From CAZDGB01 sp964504645 (lineage in GTDB: Bacteria; Planctomycetota; Planctomycetia; Planctomycetales; Planctomycetaceae): 13,611 bases of DNA. The DNA lies in contig CAZDGB010000210.1 in the NCBI GenBank assembly GCA_964504645.1, positions 1-13,611 of the forward strand, read 5' to 3'. The notes beneath the pieces were generated by a model. It searched no databases. It had not been told where the DNA came from and worked only from the letters and a program-made list of their open reading frames with translations. A program made the position numbers and the translations under genes. Of this stretch, positions 1 to 5,885 are shown piece after piece (position 1 is the first letter of the stretch; each line of letters begins with the position of its first letter).

Positions 1-14
1 CGTCGAGGACATCC

Positions 15-55
15 CCCTCACCCCCGGCCCCTCTCCCGCCAGGGGAGAGGGGAGA
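15..55. repeat. palindromic dispersed GC-rich repeat
   Basis: A C-rich stretch followed by a perfect 10-base inverted repeat, with arms at 28-37 and 43-52 and a 5-base loop at 38-42. The form (CCCTCACCCC, then CCCCTCTCCC pairing with GGGAGAGGGG) is a type I recognise as widely dispersed in GC-rich genomes, planctomycetes included. It would form a strong hairpin in RNA of either strand, so it may end transcription from a gene left of the window, but no T-tract follows. No coding sequence can be supported in bases 1-158. Confidence 0.6.
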
Positions 56-91
56 ATGGCAAAGGCAATCGGCACTCCAAATTCGACCTGC

Positions 92-120
92 TTGCCGGTC
101 GCGCGCGGCCGGTCTAAAAT
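92..120 (+). promoter_or_regulatory. candidate sigma70-type promoter for the MBL hydrolase
   Basis: A TTGCCG hexamer at 92-97 and a TAAAAT hexamer at 115-120 are separated by 17 bases. They match the sigma70 consensus at 4/6 and 5/6 positions. The start codon at 159 would lie about 30 bases downstream of the likely transcription start, a normal leader length. This is motif matching by eye only. Confidence 0.4.
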
Positions 121-158
121 GCGGCATTCCCCCACGTTTCAACCCGGAGTCGACGCCC

Positions 159-950
159 ATGCTGCCTCGTCGAGAGGTGTTTCCTCATGTCATCGAAATG
201 AACTACCAGGCCCGGCAACGGCTCGGGTGTTCGGTCTATCTGATTCACGACGCCGGCGATTGGCTGCTGATCGACATCGGGTTCGAGGACACTGCCGAAG
301 AAATCATCGAGATGATCCGCCAGATGGATTTCTCGCTGGCGAACTGCAAATACCTCGTCGCGACGCACGCCGACGTCGATCACATCCAGGGGCTGAAGCG
401 GGCCCAGGAGTTGTTGCCGTCCGCCGTCACGGTCGGCCATCCCGATTGCCAACGGGTGCTCGCCGCGAATGACCGGATCACGTCCTACGCGGAGATCTCC
501 GCGCAAGGCATCTCGATCGACCTGCCGCCGATCCGCATCGACCGGACGATCAACGAAGGCGATACGCTCGAACTCGGCGGCTTGAAGCTCGCCGTCTGGA
601 ATACGCCCGGCCACACGGCGAGCCAGTTGTCGTTCCAGATGGGCGACTTGCTCTTTTCCGGCGACAACATCTACCGCGACGGTTGCGTGGGAAACATCGA
701 CGCCCATCACGGCTCGGACATTCCCGATTTCATCACGTCGCTGGAACGCATCCGCGACGCCGACGTGAAATGGCTCCTCCCCAGCCACGGCCCGATCTTC
801 CGCAAGAACGCGAAGATGATCCAGAAGACGATCGACCGGCTGGCCGAGTACCAACACATGGCTGACTTCGGCACCTGCGCCGTCGACTGGCCGCTCTTGG
901 ACCAGTGGGACGATGAACTGCTGAAGGGCTTCGACGCAGAGAAGGCGTGA
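159..950 (+). CDS. MBL-fold metallo-hydrolase with variant metal motif
   Basis: A 263-residue protein of the metallo-beta-lactamase fold superfamily, probably a cytoplasmic Zn- or Fe-dependent hydrolase; no signal peptide is visible. Visible motifs in order are a beta-strand region ending in LLIDIGFED (about 36-44), THADVDH at 69-75, TPGHT at 149-153, a GDN at 168-170 whose Asp169 is the bridging-ligand position, and PSHG at 208-211. The usual HxHxDH metal motif reads H70-x-D72-x-D74-H75, so the second histidine is Asp. The remaining ligands H152, D169 and H210 are in place. Length fits glyoxalase-II-like or general MBL hydrolases, but the substrate cannot be told. The ATG at 159 is preferred because it sits just after a plausible promoter; a GTG at 177 is an alternative. 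The gene stands alone, and a 7-base-pair hairpin follows the stop. Confidence 0.9.
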   Translation: MLPRREVFPHVIEMNYQARQRLGCSVYLIHDAGDWLLIDIGFEDTAEEIIEMIRQMDFSLANCKYLVATHADVDHIQGLKRAQELLPSAVTVGHPDCQRVLAANDRITSYAEISAQGISIDLPPIRIDRTINEGDTLELGGLKLAVWNTPGHTASQLSFQMGDLLFSGDNIYRDGCVGNIDAHHGSDIPDFITSLERIRDADVKWLLPSHGPIFRKNAKMIQKTIDRLAEYQHMADFGTCAVDWPLLDQWDDELLKGFDAEKA

Positions 951-958
951 CCTTCGCG

Positions 959-975
959 ACGCTTCGCAGAAGCGT
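959..975 (+). terminator. short stem-loop after the MBL gene
   Basis: A perfect 7-base inverted repeat (ACGCTTC / GAAGCGT) with a 3-base loop, starting 9 bases after the TGA stop. No T-tract follows, so it is a weak terminator candidate at best. Confidence 0.25.
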
Positions 976-1041
976 GGTGGTGATCGCCTACGAGACGAGA
1001 CGCGTACGGTCGATCGCAGAAATTCTCAAGTTGCGCACACC

Positions 1042-1500
1042 GTGGACAACAACGCCAATGAAATCCAACGCGCGACAGTGACGCTCGGATTCTCGCCGGA
1101 GCGTTTTCGCCCTCTGCCACCAGACGAGGCGCAGCGCGTTTATGAGTCGGCCTTGCGCCACTTCGTGCCACGCGGCCACCCCCGCTGGTGGTGGGAGCAT
1201 TTCCCGTCGAGGACCGGCGTTGACTTCAGAGATGGCGACGGCTGGCAGCATCTCATCGAGCTTGTCCCGGACGCCGACGAGCGCGTTTGGTTCATTGCCG
1301 AAAGTTTCGTTGCACCGGGGTATTCGGTTTGGGAGGCGAGCGTGCGCGATATTCAGGCAGTAATCGGCGAGTGTTACGGCTTCGAGTACTATGTCATCCA
1401 GCAGCATTTCCGCTGGCTCATCTGCGAGAATCATCACGACGTTGTCATTGCTGTCGGCAGCGAGATCGAGGACAGATTACGAGAGTACGATGCCGACTAA
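1042..1500 (+). CDS. uncharacterised protein, possibly DUF6756 family
   Basis: A 152-residue soluble protein with no signal peptide or membrane segment. It is rich in aromatic residues: RWWWEHF at 48-54, a GDGWQHLIELVPD segment at 65-77, and a C-terminal FEYYVIQQHFRWLICENHHD stretch at 114-133. This last motif recalls the small hypothetical proteins filed under DUF6756, an assignment made from memory and therefore tentative. No function or catalytic residues can be proposed. The start is GTG with no clear Shine-Dalgarno; no upstream in-frame start is better. The coding sequence looks less GC3-biased than its neighbours, with many TTT, GTT, ATT and CAT codons, which may point to later acquisition. 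A strong hairpin follows 8 bases after the stop. Confidence 0.7.
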   Translation: MDNNANEIQRATVTLGFSPERFRPLPPDEAQRVYESALRHFVPRGHPRWWWEHFPSRTGVDFRDGDGWQHLIELVPDADERVWFIAESFVAPGYSVWEASVRDIQAVIGECYGFEYYVIQQHFRWLICENHHDVVIAVGSEIEDRLREYDAD

Positions 1501-1675
1501 CCGGGTAGCACCGATTGTCCCAATCGGTGCCGCGAAGCGGTTGGAAGCCGAGGAGGCCGCGTTCATTGAGACAACGGTTGAACTGTTGAAGCCGTCATCA
1601 AGGGCTTCTGATCGCGGACGCGACACAAGGTTGAGACAACCTGTGCTATCCGGTGGCAGTACCACGGAAGATTAG
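1490..1675 (+). CDS. possible small ORF overlapping the end of the upstream gene
   Basis: An ATG at 1490 lies 11 bases before the end of the preceding gene's stop codon and opens a 61-residue frame ending in TAG at 1675. Residues about 13-35 (AAKRLEAEEAAFIETTVELL) look like a credible charged amphipathic helix; the rest is low-complexity and polar. The overlap would suit translational coupling. Against it, a 10-base-pair hairpin lies inside the frame, there is no recognisable family, and codon use is weakly biased. I consider it more likely non-coding than coding. Confidence 0.18.
   Translation: MPTNRVAPIVPIGAAKRLEAEEAAFIETTVELLKPSSRASDRGRDTRLRQPVLSGGSTTED
1508..1530 (+). terminator. strong stem-loop, probable transcription end
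   Basis: A perfect 10-base inverted repeat (GCACCGATTG / CAATCGGTGC) with the 3-base loop TCC, 8 bases after the stop codon at 1498-1500. No T-tract follows. The position and stem strength suggest a terminator or an mRNA 3'-end stabilising hairpin for the gene at 1042-1500. Confidence 0.45.
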
Positions 1676-1696
1676 AATCGAATAGCGAGGTTGAAA

Positions 1697-1756
1697 CGCG
1701 CTCCGCTCGAAAACCTTTCGCGTCGCGGCTAACCGGGGACGCGCTCGGCGTTCGGC
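1697..1756 (+). repeat. dispersed repeat copy A (two modules joined)
   Basis: The left half (1698-1734, from GCGCTCCGCTCG to GCGGCTAACC) matches the copy at 3211-3247 and the reverse complement of 3120-3156 apart from a few substitutions. The right half (1721-1756, CGTCGCGGCTAAC then GGGGAC and TCGGCGTTCG) matches 2225-2260 with three mismatches. This is therefore the only copy holding both modules. It lies just upstream of the VOC gene and ends about 30 bases before its start codon. Confidence 0.8.
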
Positions 1757-1789
1757 AGCCGAATATCCGTCAAACGCCCTGGAGACATC

Positions 1790-2236
1790 ATGTCGCTCAA
1801 GCGGATGGACAACGTCGGCATCGTGGTGGCAGACCTCGATGCCGCGATTGAGTTTTTCACCGAACTGGGGCTCGAACTTGAGGGGCGCGCTCCGATCGAA
1901 GGGGACTGGGCGGATGGCTGCACCGGATTGCGCGGCCTGCGCGTCGAGATTGCCATGCTGCGCACGCCGGACGGTCACAGCCGGCTCGAGCTGTCCCGCT
2001 TCCTCGCGCCGCCGGTGATGGCCGATCACCGCCGCGCCCCGGTGAACGCGCTCGGTTACCTGCGCGTCATGTTCACCGTGGAGGACATCGACGAGACGCT
2101 CGCCCGGCTCGAAAAACGCGGCGCGGAACTCGTTGGCGCAGTGGTCCAGTACGAAGATGCGTATCGGCTCTGCTACATTCGCGGGCCGGAAGGAATTCTC
2201 ATCGGGCTCGCCCAAGAGCTCGGGCGTCGCGGCTAA
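1790..2236 (+). CDS. VOC family protein (glyoxalase/bleomycin-resistance fold)
   Basis: A 148-residue soluble protein with two beta-alpha-beta-beta-beta modules. Module one runs from MDNVGIVVADLDAAIEFFTE (about 6-25) to the HSRLELSRF strand (63-71). Module two runs from LGYLRVMFTVEDIDETLARL (about 88-107) to YIRGPEGILIGLAQ (129-142). Length is typical for a single-chain VOC protein. It closely recalls a VOC subfamily seen with little change in many phyla; that is memory, not a search. Several classical metal-ligand positions are replaced: N8 where His is usual, R92 instead of His, and G139 instead of Glu in the final strand. A glyoxalase-I reaction is therefore not assured. A good Shine-Dalgarno GGAG (1781-1784) lies 5 bases before the ATG. 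The TAA stop at 2234-2236 falls inside a dispersed repeat and overlaps the convergent gene's stop. Confidence 0.9.
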   Translation: MSLKRMDNVGIVVADLDAAIEFFTELGLELEGRAPIEGDWADGCTGLRGLRVEIAMLRTPDGHSRLELSRFLAPPVMADHRRAPVNALGYLRVMFTVEDIDETLARLEKRGAELVGAVVQYEDAYRLCYIRGPEGILIGLAQELGRRG

Positions 2237-2260
2237 CAGGGGACACGTTCGGCGTTCGCC
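2225..2260 (+). repeat. dispersed repeat copy D at the convergent gene ends
   Basis: It matches the right module of the copy at 1721-1756 with three mismatches over about 35 bases. The element spans the end of the VOC gene and the last codons of the YihY gene on the other strand. Its GGCTAAC core contains TAA on the plus strand and TAG on the minus strand, which are the stop codons of the two genes. Confidence 0.75.
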
Positions 2261-3105
2261 GACGGTTCGATCGGCCGGCCGATGTGTTCGGCGTAGACCC
2301 GCGTGAACTCGGCGCCGAAGAAGAGGATCTGGGCCGAGTAATAAATCCATAAGACGAGCATCACCAGCGAACCGGCGGCGCCGTAGACCGACGTGATGGC
2401 CGCCGTCGCCAAGTAGCGTCCGATGGCGAACTTGCCGAGCGACAAGAGCACGGTCGTCAGCACGGCTCCCCAGGCGACGGCGATCCACGGGACTTTCGCG
2501 GCGGGCAGCCACTTGAAACTGATCGCGACCAGTGCGCAGACGACGGCGAAGGAAATCAGCGAATCGGCGCCGCCGGAGAGCGACGTCCACAACGGGCTTT
2601 TGGTGCCGACGAATCCGCCGACCGTCACCCGCACCGTATTGACGCCGAACAGCGCGAGCAAGAGTAGGCCCAGGCCGAGCACGACGCCCATCGACATGAG
2701 CCGCGATTGAAAGAACCCGAACACGGAATGCGACGGCTTCAGCCGGACGTGCCAGAGCGCGTTGAGCGACGATTGCAATTGGGCCACTACACCCGACGCG
2801 CCGATCAGCAGCGCGAGGATGCCCAGCGTCGTGGCCAGCGTGCCTCCCGTGGGTTGCCCGGCGTGCGCGAGGATTTCGTGAATCGCCTCGGCTCCTTTCG
2901 GGCCGACGTAATGCCGCATCTGCGTCTCCAACTCCCCGCGCGCGGCTTCTTCGCCGACCACGGTCCCGGCAACGACGGTGGCGATCACCAGGAGCGGCGC
3001 GACGGACAGAATCGCATAGAACGCGAGCGCCGCCCCGTGCAGCAGGGCGTCGTGATTCCACCAGTTCGCGGCGGAGCGCTTCAGGATCGTGCCGAGGTGG
3101 TTCAT
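2233..3105 (-). CDS. YihY/virulence factor BrkB family membrane protein
   Basis: A 290-residue inner-membrane protein of the YihY/BrkB family (once called RNase BN by mistake), whose molecular function is unsettled. Six hydrophobic segments lie near residues 25-50, 90-112, 137-156, 183-200, 207-225 and 244-266. The family's conserved early motif is present (HGAALAFYAILSVAPLLVI, 23-41). So is the C-terminal signature, YGAAGSLVMLVLWIYY at 241-256 continuing to FFGAEFTRVYA at 262-272. The frame stays open upstream to 3198, but that extension merely translates a dispersed repeat (ALRSETLRVAANR), so the ATG at 3105, which gives the family's normal N-terminus, is preferred. No strong Shine-Dalgarno precedes it. 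The final NAERVPC residues and the TAG stop come from repeat copy D, so the native C-terminus may have been altered. Confidence 0.9.
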   Translation of the reverse strand: MNHLGTILKRSAANWWNHDALLHGAALAFYAILSVAPLLVIATVVAGTVVGEEAARGELETQMRHYVGPKGAEAIHEILAHAGQPTGGTLATTLGILALLIGASGVVAQLQSSLNALWHVRLKPSHSVFGFFQSRLMSMGVVLGLGLLLLALFGVNTVRVTVGGFVGTKSPLWTSLSGGADSLISFAVVCALVAISFKWLPAAKVPWIAVAWGAVLTTVLLSLGKFAIGRYLATAAITSVYGAAGSLVMLVLWIYYSAQILFFGAEFTRVYAEHIGRPIEPSANAERVPC

Positions 3106-3119
3106 CAGGAATTTTCTGC

Positions 3120-3157
3120 GGTTAGCCGCGACGCGGAGGGTTTCCGAGCGGAGCGCG
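3120..3157 (-). repeat. dispersed repeat copy B, left arm of an inverted pair
   Basis: Reverse-complement orientation relative to copies A and C. With copy C (3210-3247) it makes a 38-base inverted repeat with one mismatch and a 52-base spacer. It lies in the leader region just upstream of the YihY start at 3105. Confidence 0.85.
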
Positions 3158-3171
3158 TCTGCTGCTGCTCC

Positions 3172-3198
3172 CTTGTAGCACTGCGTAATCCATGTCAA
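3172..3198 (-). promoter_or_regulatory. candidate promoter for the YihY gene inside the repeat pair
   Basis: On the minus strand a perfect TTGACA (3193-3198) is followed after 15 bases by TACAAG (3172-3177), 4/6 of the sigma70 -10 consensus. The spacing is short of the usual 16-18. The transcript would run through repeat copy B into the YihY gene. Confidence 0.3.
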
Positions 3199-3209
3199 CA
3201 GGCGGGAAT

Positions 3210-3247
3210 CGCGCTCCGCTCGGAAACCCTGCGCGTCGCGGCTAACC
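3210..3247 (+). repeat. dispersed repeat copy C, right arm of an inverted pair
   Basis: Same orientation as copy A. It pairs with copy B at 37 of 38 positions. Its GGCTAACC end contains the TAG stop (3242-3244, minus strand) of the six-helix membrane protein gene, so again the repeat supplies a stop codon. Confidence 0.85.
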
Positions 3248-3946
3248 GGCTATCGCAGCCGGCGGCCACCACAGCCGCACGCCGAGGCCGATGGAGGTCA
3301 GGCATTGGAAGCTGACGTAAATGCGGGCCATGTTCATTAGCTCTCGAACTTGCGAGGGAACGGGACCCAGGTTCGCGTTCACGTTCCACAGAGGCCAGAA
3401 GGCGGCGCTGGCCAGCACGGCGGCGGCGAGAGCGGCCAGCCAGGCGCTTGGACGGAGCGGGTTTCCCATCCAGACGCCGACGATCGCTGCGCCGACGACC
3501 GACGCGTAGACGAATGCAAACGGCTTGCCGCCGGGCACCCAACTTGGGCCATCGGCGAGAATCGGGCCGACGAAGAAGCAGGTCATCATGCCGGCGTAGC
3601 AGGCGAGCATCGACGCCGGGATCGCCAGGAGCGTCAGTATCCAGCCGCGTCCGAGCCAGCGCGAGAGGGGCATCAACACGCCCGCGGCGAAGCAGAACCC
3701 CGGCGCGCCGAACAGCCAGATCGCTTCTCGGGCTTGATTGCCGAGCAGAGGTTCGACGAGACCGGAGACGAACAGACTCGCGATCGTCAGCCAGCCCGAC
3801 AGAACGCCCATCGCGCCCAGCGCGAACGAGGCCCGAAACGCCCGCGCCGTCCAGCGGGGATCGTCCAGCCACGGCGGCGGCCTGCGCCGCAGCCACCACC
3901 GCTGCGGATGAGAGAACTGCGCGAATTCGATCAGCGGGGCGGGCAT
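3242..3946 (-). CDS. polytopic membrane protein of unknown function
   Basis: A 234-residue protein whose family I do not recognise. After a basic, proline-rich N-terminus (WWLRRRPPPWLDDPRW, about 17-32) six hydrophobic segments follow near 38-62, 76-95, 101-128, 142-160, 167-186 and 209-227. Acidic residues are few and no catalytic motif is visible. The ATG at 3946 gives MPAPLIEFAQ. Earlier in-frame starts exist at 4006 (ATG) and 4018 (TTG). The 4018 start would leave only 11 bases after the adaptor gene, but it adds a polar, low-complexity stretch, and none of the three has a good Shine-Dalgarno. It follows the exporter operon on the same strand and may be co-transcribed with it, but a functional link is only inferred. 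The last codons and stop lie at the edge of repeat copy C. Confidence 0.7.
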   Translation of the reverse strand: MPAPLIEFAQFSHPQRWWLRRRPPPWLDDPRWTARAFRASFALGAMGVLSGWLTIASLFVSGLVEPLLGNQAREAIWLFGAPGFCFAAGVLMPLSRWLGRGWILTLLAIPASMLACYAGMMTCFFVGPILADGPSWVPGGKPFAFVYASVVGAAIVGVWMGNPLRPSAWLAALAAAVLASAAFWPLWNVNANLGPVPSQVRELMNMARIYVSFQCLTSIGLGVRLWWPPAAIAG

Positions 3947-4029
3947 GATGGATGGAGAGTTGTGATCGATTTTATCGCTTGCGCTTCGCGGCGCAGCGGC
4001 TCCCATCCTAACCGACAACTCGCACGGCG

Positions 4030-5073
4030 TTACTCTCCGCCGTCCAGAAAGACGTCAAGCTGTTGCCCGACATAGATCGTCGACGGCGGCGATTCGAGCG
4101 CATAGAGGACTTGCAGCACGCGGGTGTCGACCCGTTCGTTCCCCGCGTTCGTCAGCGATTTCTTTGGCTCGGCATACGGCTCGACGCGGACGAACCGCAG
4201 CGGAATCGCGGTGTTCGCGTCGCCGCGGACATAGCCGGCGCCGGGCAGGCCGGGACGGAACCGCGGCAAGTCCTGTTCGTCGATGTCGACCCGGACGTGC
4301 AGTTCCGAGAGATCGCCCAGAACCAGCAGCGTCTGCCCCGGCGGCGTGCCGACGTACTCCCCCGGACGGACGTCGACCTTGAGCACGGTGCCGTCGATCG
4401 GCGCGCGGATGTGCAGCCGGTCGATTTCGATGGCCGCTTGTTCCCGCAACGATTCGGCCCGCGCCAACTGCGCTTCGAGCACCGCGAGATCTTCCCGCCA
4501 CGTTCCGGCCCGCAATTTTGCGTCTTCCGCTTCGGTCTGGGCCAGCGTCGCTTTGGCGGCTAAAAACGCCTGTTGCCGTTGCACAAATTCTTCCTGGCCG
4601 AGCACTTTGCGGGAGACTAGCTCCCGAGTGCGCTCCCACACGTCTTTCTGCGCGGCGGCTTCGGCGCGGGCTTTTTCGACGCGGGCCGTGCTGGGCGGTA
4701 AATCCTCGGCACGCGGCGCCCGCCGGGCGCGCTCGAGGGAGGCTCTGGCCTCGGCGACCGAAGCTTGCTGCACGGCCAAGTCTGCTTTCCGCTGCCGGTC
4801 GTCCAACGAGAACAACACGTCGCCAGCCCCCACTTTCTGGCCGACGCGAACGTGGACCGTCGTCACCAGGCCCGGAACGATCGCCGCGACCTTGATGTTC
4901 TCCGACCGCGGTTCCACCAGCCCCGCGCCGGCGATGGTCGCCGTGTACGGATTGCGGCTCGGCGCAATCGGGGGCTCGACGTCCGGCTCCGGCTGGTACG
5001 ACTTCGCCAGATGCCACGACATGAAACTGAAGGCGATCGCCGCCAACAGCGGCAGGAGCAGGTTCCGGTTCAT
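4030..5073 (-). CDS. HlyD/DevB-type periplasmic adaptor (membrane fusion protein)
   Basis: A 347-residue adaptor subunit that would link the inner-membrane ABC exporter to an outer-membrane channel. A single N-terminal hydrophobic anchor spans about 5-22. The first lipoyl half-motif lies at about 66-92 (VPGLVTTVHVRVGQKVGAGD then VLFSLDD). A long alpha-helical hairpin rich in Ala, Glu and Arg runs from about 93 to 216, broken near 120-128. The second lipoyl half follows at about 222-242 (IRAPIDGTVLKVDVRPGEYV), then a beta-barrel and membrane-proximal region. Length and layout match the DevB group of HlyD-like proteins paired with DevC/DevA exporters. The ATG at 5073 overlaps the ATPase stop in the sequence ATGA, indicating translational coupling. 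Substrate unknown. Confidence 0.9.
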   Translation of the reverse strand: MNRNLLLPLLAAIAFSFMSWHLAKSYQPEPDVEPPIAPSRNPYTATIAGAGLVEPRSENIKVAAIVPGLVTTVHVRVGQKVGAGDVLFSLDDRQRKADLAVQQASVAEARASLERARRAPRAEDLPPSTARVEKARAEAAAQKDVWERTRELVSRKVLGQEEFVQRQQAFLAAKATLAQTEAEDAKLRAGTWREDLAVLEAQLARAESLREQAAIEIDRLHIRAPIDGTVLKVDVRPGEYVGTPPGQTLLVLGDLSELHVRVDIDEQDLPRFRPGLPGAGYVRGDANTAIPLRFVRVEPYAEPKKSLTNAGNERVDTRVLQVLYALESPPSTIYVGQQLDVFLDGGE

Positions 5074-5837
5074 GATTCCGCCCGTTCTTCGGTGAATCGC
5101 GCGCCGGCTCCTTCCGACACCGACACGACTCGTCCGTCCGCCATGGCGATGATCCGATCGCCGTACCGAAACACCCGGTCGTCATGCGTCACCACGATCA
5201 CCGCGCGGCCGGGTTGCACCGCCACGCGTTTCAGCAATTCCATCACTCGCTGGCCCGAACCGGCGTCGAGCGCGGCGGTCGGCTCATCGCAGACCAACAG
5301 CCGCGGCTGATGGACCAGCGCCCGCGCGATCGCCACTCGCTGCTGCTGCCCGCCCGACAACTGGTTCGGCAACTGCCGTGCCCGCGACGCCAGGTCGACG
5401 GCCTCCAGTGCTGCCAAAGCGGCCGCGAACGCTTTCGGGCGGCTCCAGCCTTGAATCAAGAGCGGGACGGCCACGTTTTCCGTCGCCGTCAGCGCGGGCA
5501 GCAGATTGTACTGCTGGAAGACGAACCCGACCGACTGCGCCCGGAATTCGACCAGCTTGCGTCCGCGGAGTTCCGCTTGCGACGCGCCGAACAGATCGAG
5601 GTCTCCTTCCGTCGCGTTCAACAGGCCGGCGATGATCGAGATCAGCGTGGTTTTGCCGCAGCCGCTCGGCCCGACCAGCAGCGTCAACTGGCTGGCGTAG
5701 ATGTCGACGTCGATCCCGTGCAGCGCGCGAACTTTGGTATTCGCAGCGCCGAAATCCTTGATGATTCCGCGGCAGGAGATCACGACGTCGCGATCCTCCG
5801 CAATGTTCGCAGGTTTTTCGATCCATGCGGCCGGCAT
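5070..5837 (-). CDS. ABC transporter ATP-binding protein (DevA/LolD/MacB type)
   Basis: A 255-residue nucleotide-binding subunit on the cytoplasmic side of the exporter. All expected motifs are intact: Walker A GPSGCGKTT at 56-64, Q-loop FVFQQYNLLP at 105-114, signature LSGGQQQRVAIARAL at 160-174, Walker B with catalytic Glu LLVCDEPTAALD at 180-191, and H-loop VTHDD near residue 218. The sequence style is that of the MacB/LolD/DevA class, which works with FtsX-like permeases. A short extra N-terminus of about 15 residues precedes the domain. A strong Shine-Dalgarno AAGGAGG (5843-5849 on the plus strand) lies 5 bases before the ATG. The permease gene ends 48 bases upstream, and the adaptor start overlaps this stop by 4 bases. 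Confidence 0.95.
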   Translation of the reverse strand: MPAAWIEKPANIAEDRDVVISCRGIIKDFGAANTKVRALHGIDVDIYASQLTLLVGPSGCGKTTLISIIAGLLNATEGDLDLFGASQAELRGRKLVEFRAQSVGFVFQQYNLLPALTATENVAVPLLIQGWSRPKAFAAALAALEAVDLASRARQLPNQLSGGQQQRVAIARALVHQPRLLVCDEPTAALDAGSGQRVMELLKRVAVQPGRAVIVVTHDDRVFRYGDRIIAMADGRVVSVSEGAGARFTEERAES

Positions 5838-5885
5838 CGGTTCCTCCTTCGATTCGGTCCTCCCCCGCCCGGAAGCGGCGGCGAA

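Noticed and set aside
56..472. Plus-strand frame starting in the first repeat
   Set aside because: Overlaps the MBL gene in another frame and is Arg/Pro-rich without any family pattern.
1646..3061. Long minus-strand open frame of 471 codons across the VOC gene and most of the YihY gene
   Set aside because: It is arginine-rich low-complexity sequence, the usual out-of-frame shadow of GC-rich genes. It conflicts with two clear family proteins.
3106..3198. N-terminal extension of the YihY protein
   Set aside because: It is the translation of repeat copy B and the spacer, and the family begins at the internal ATG at 3105.
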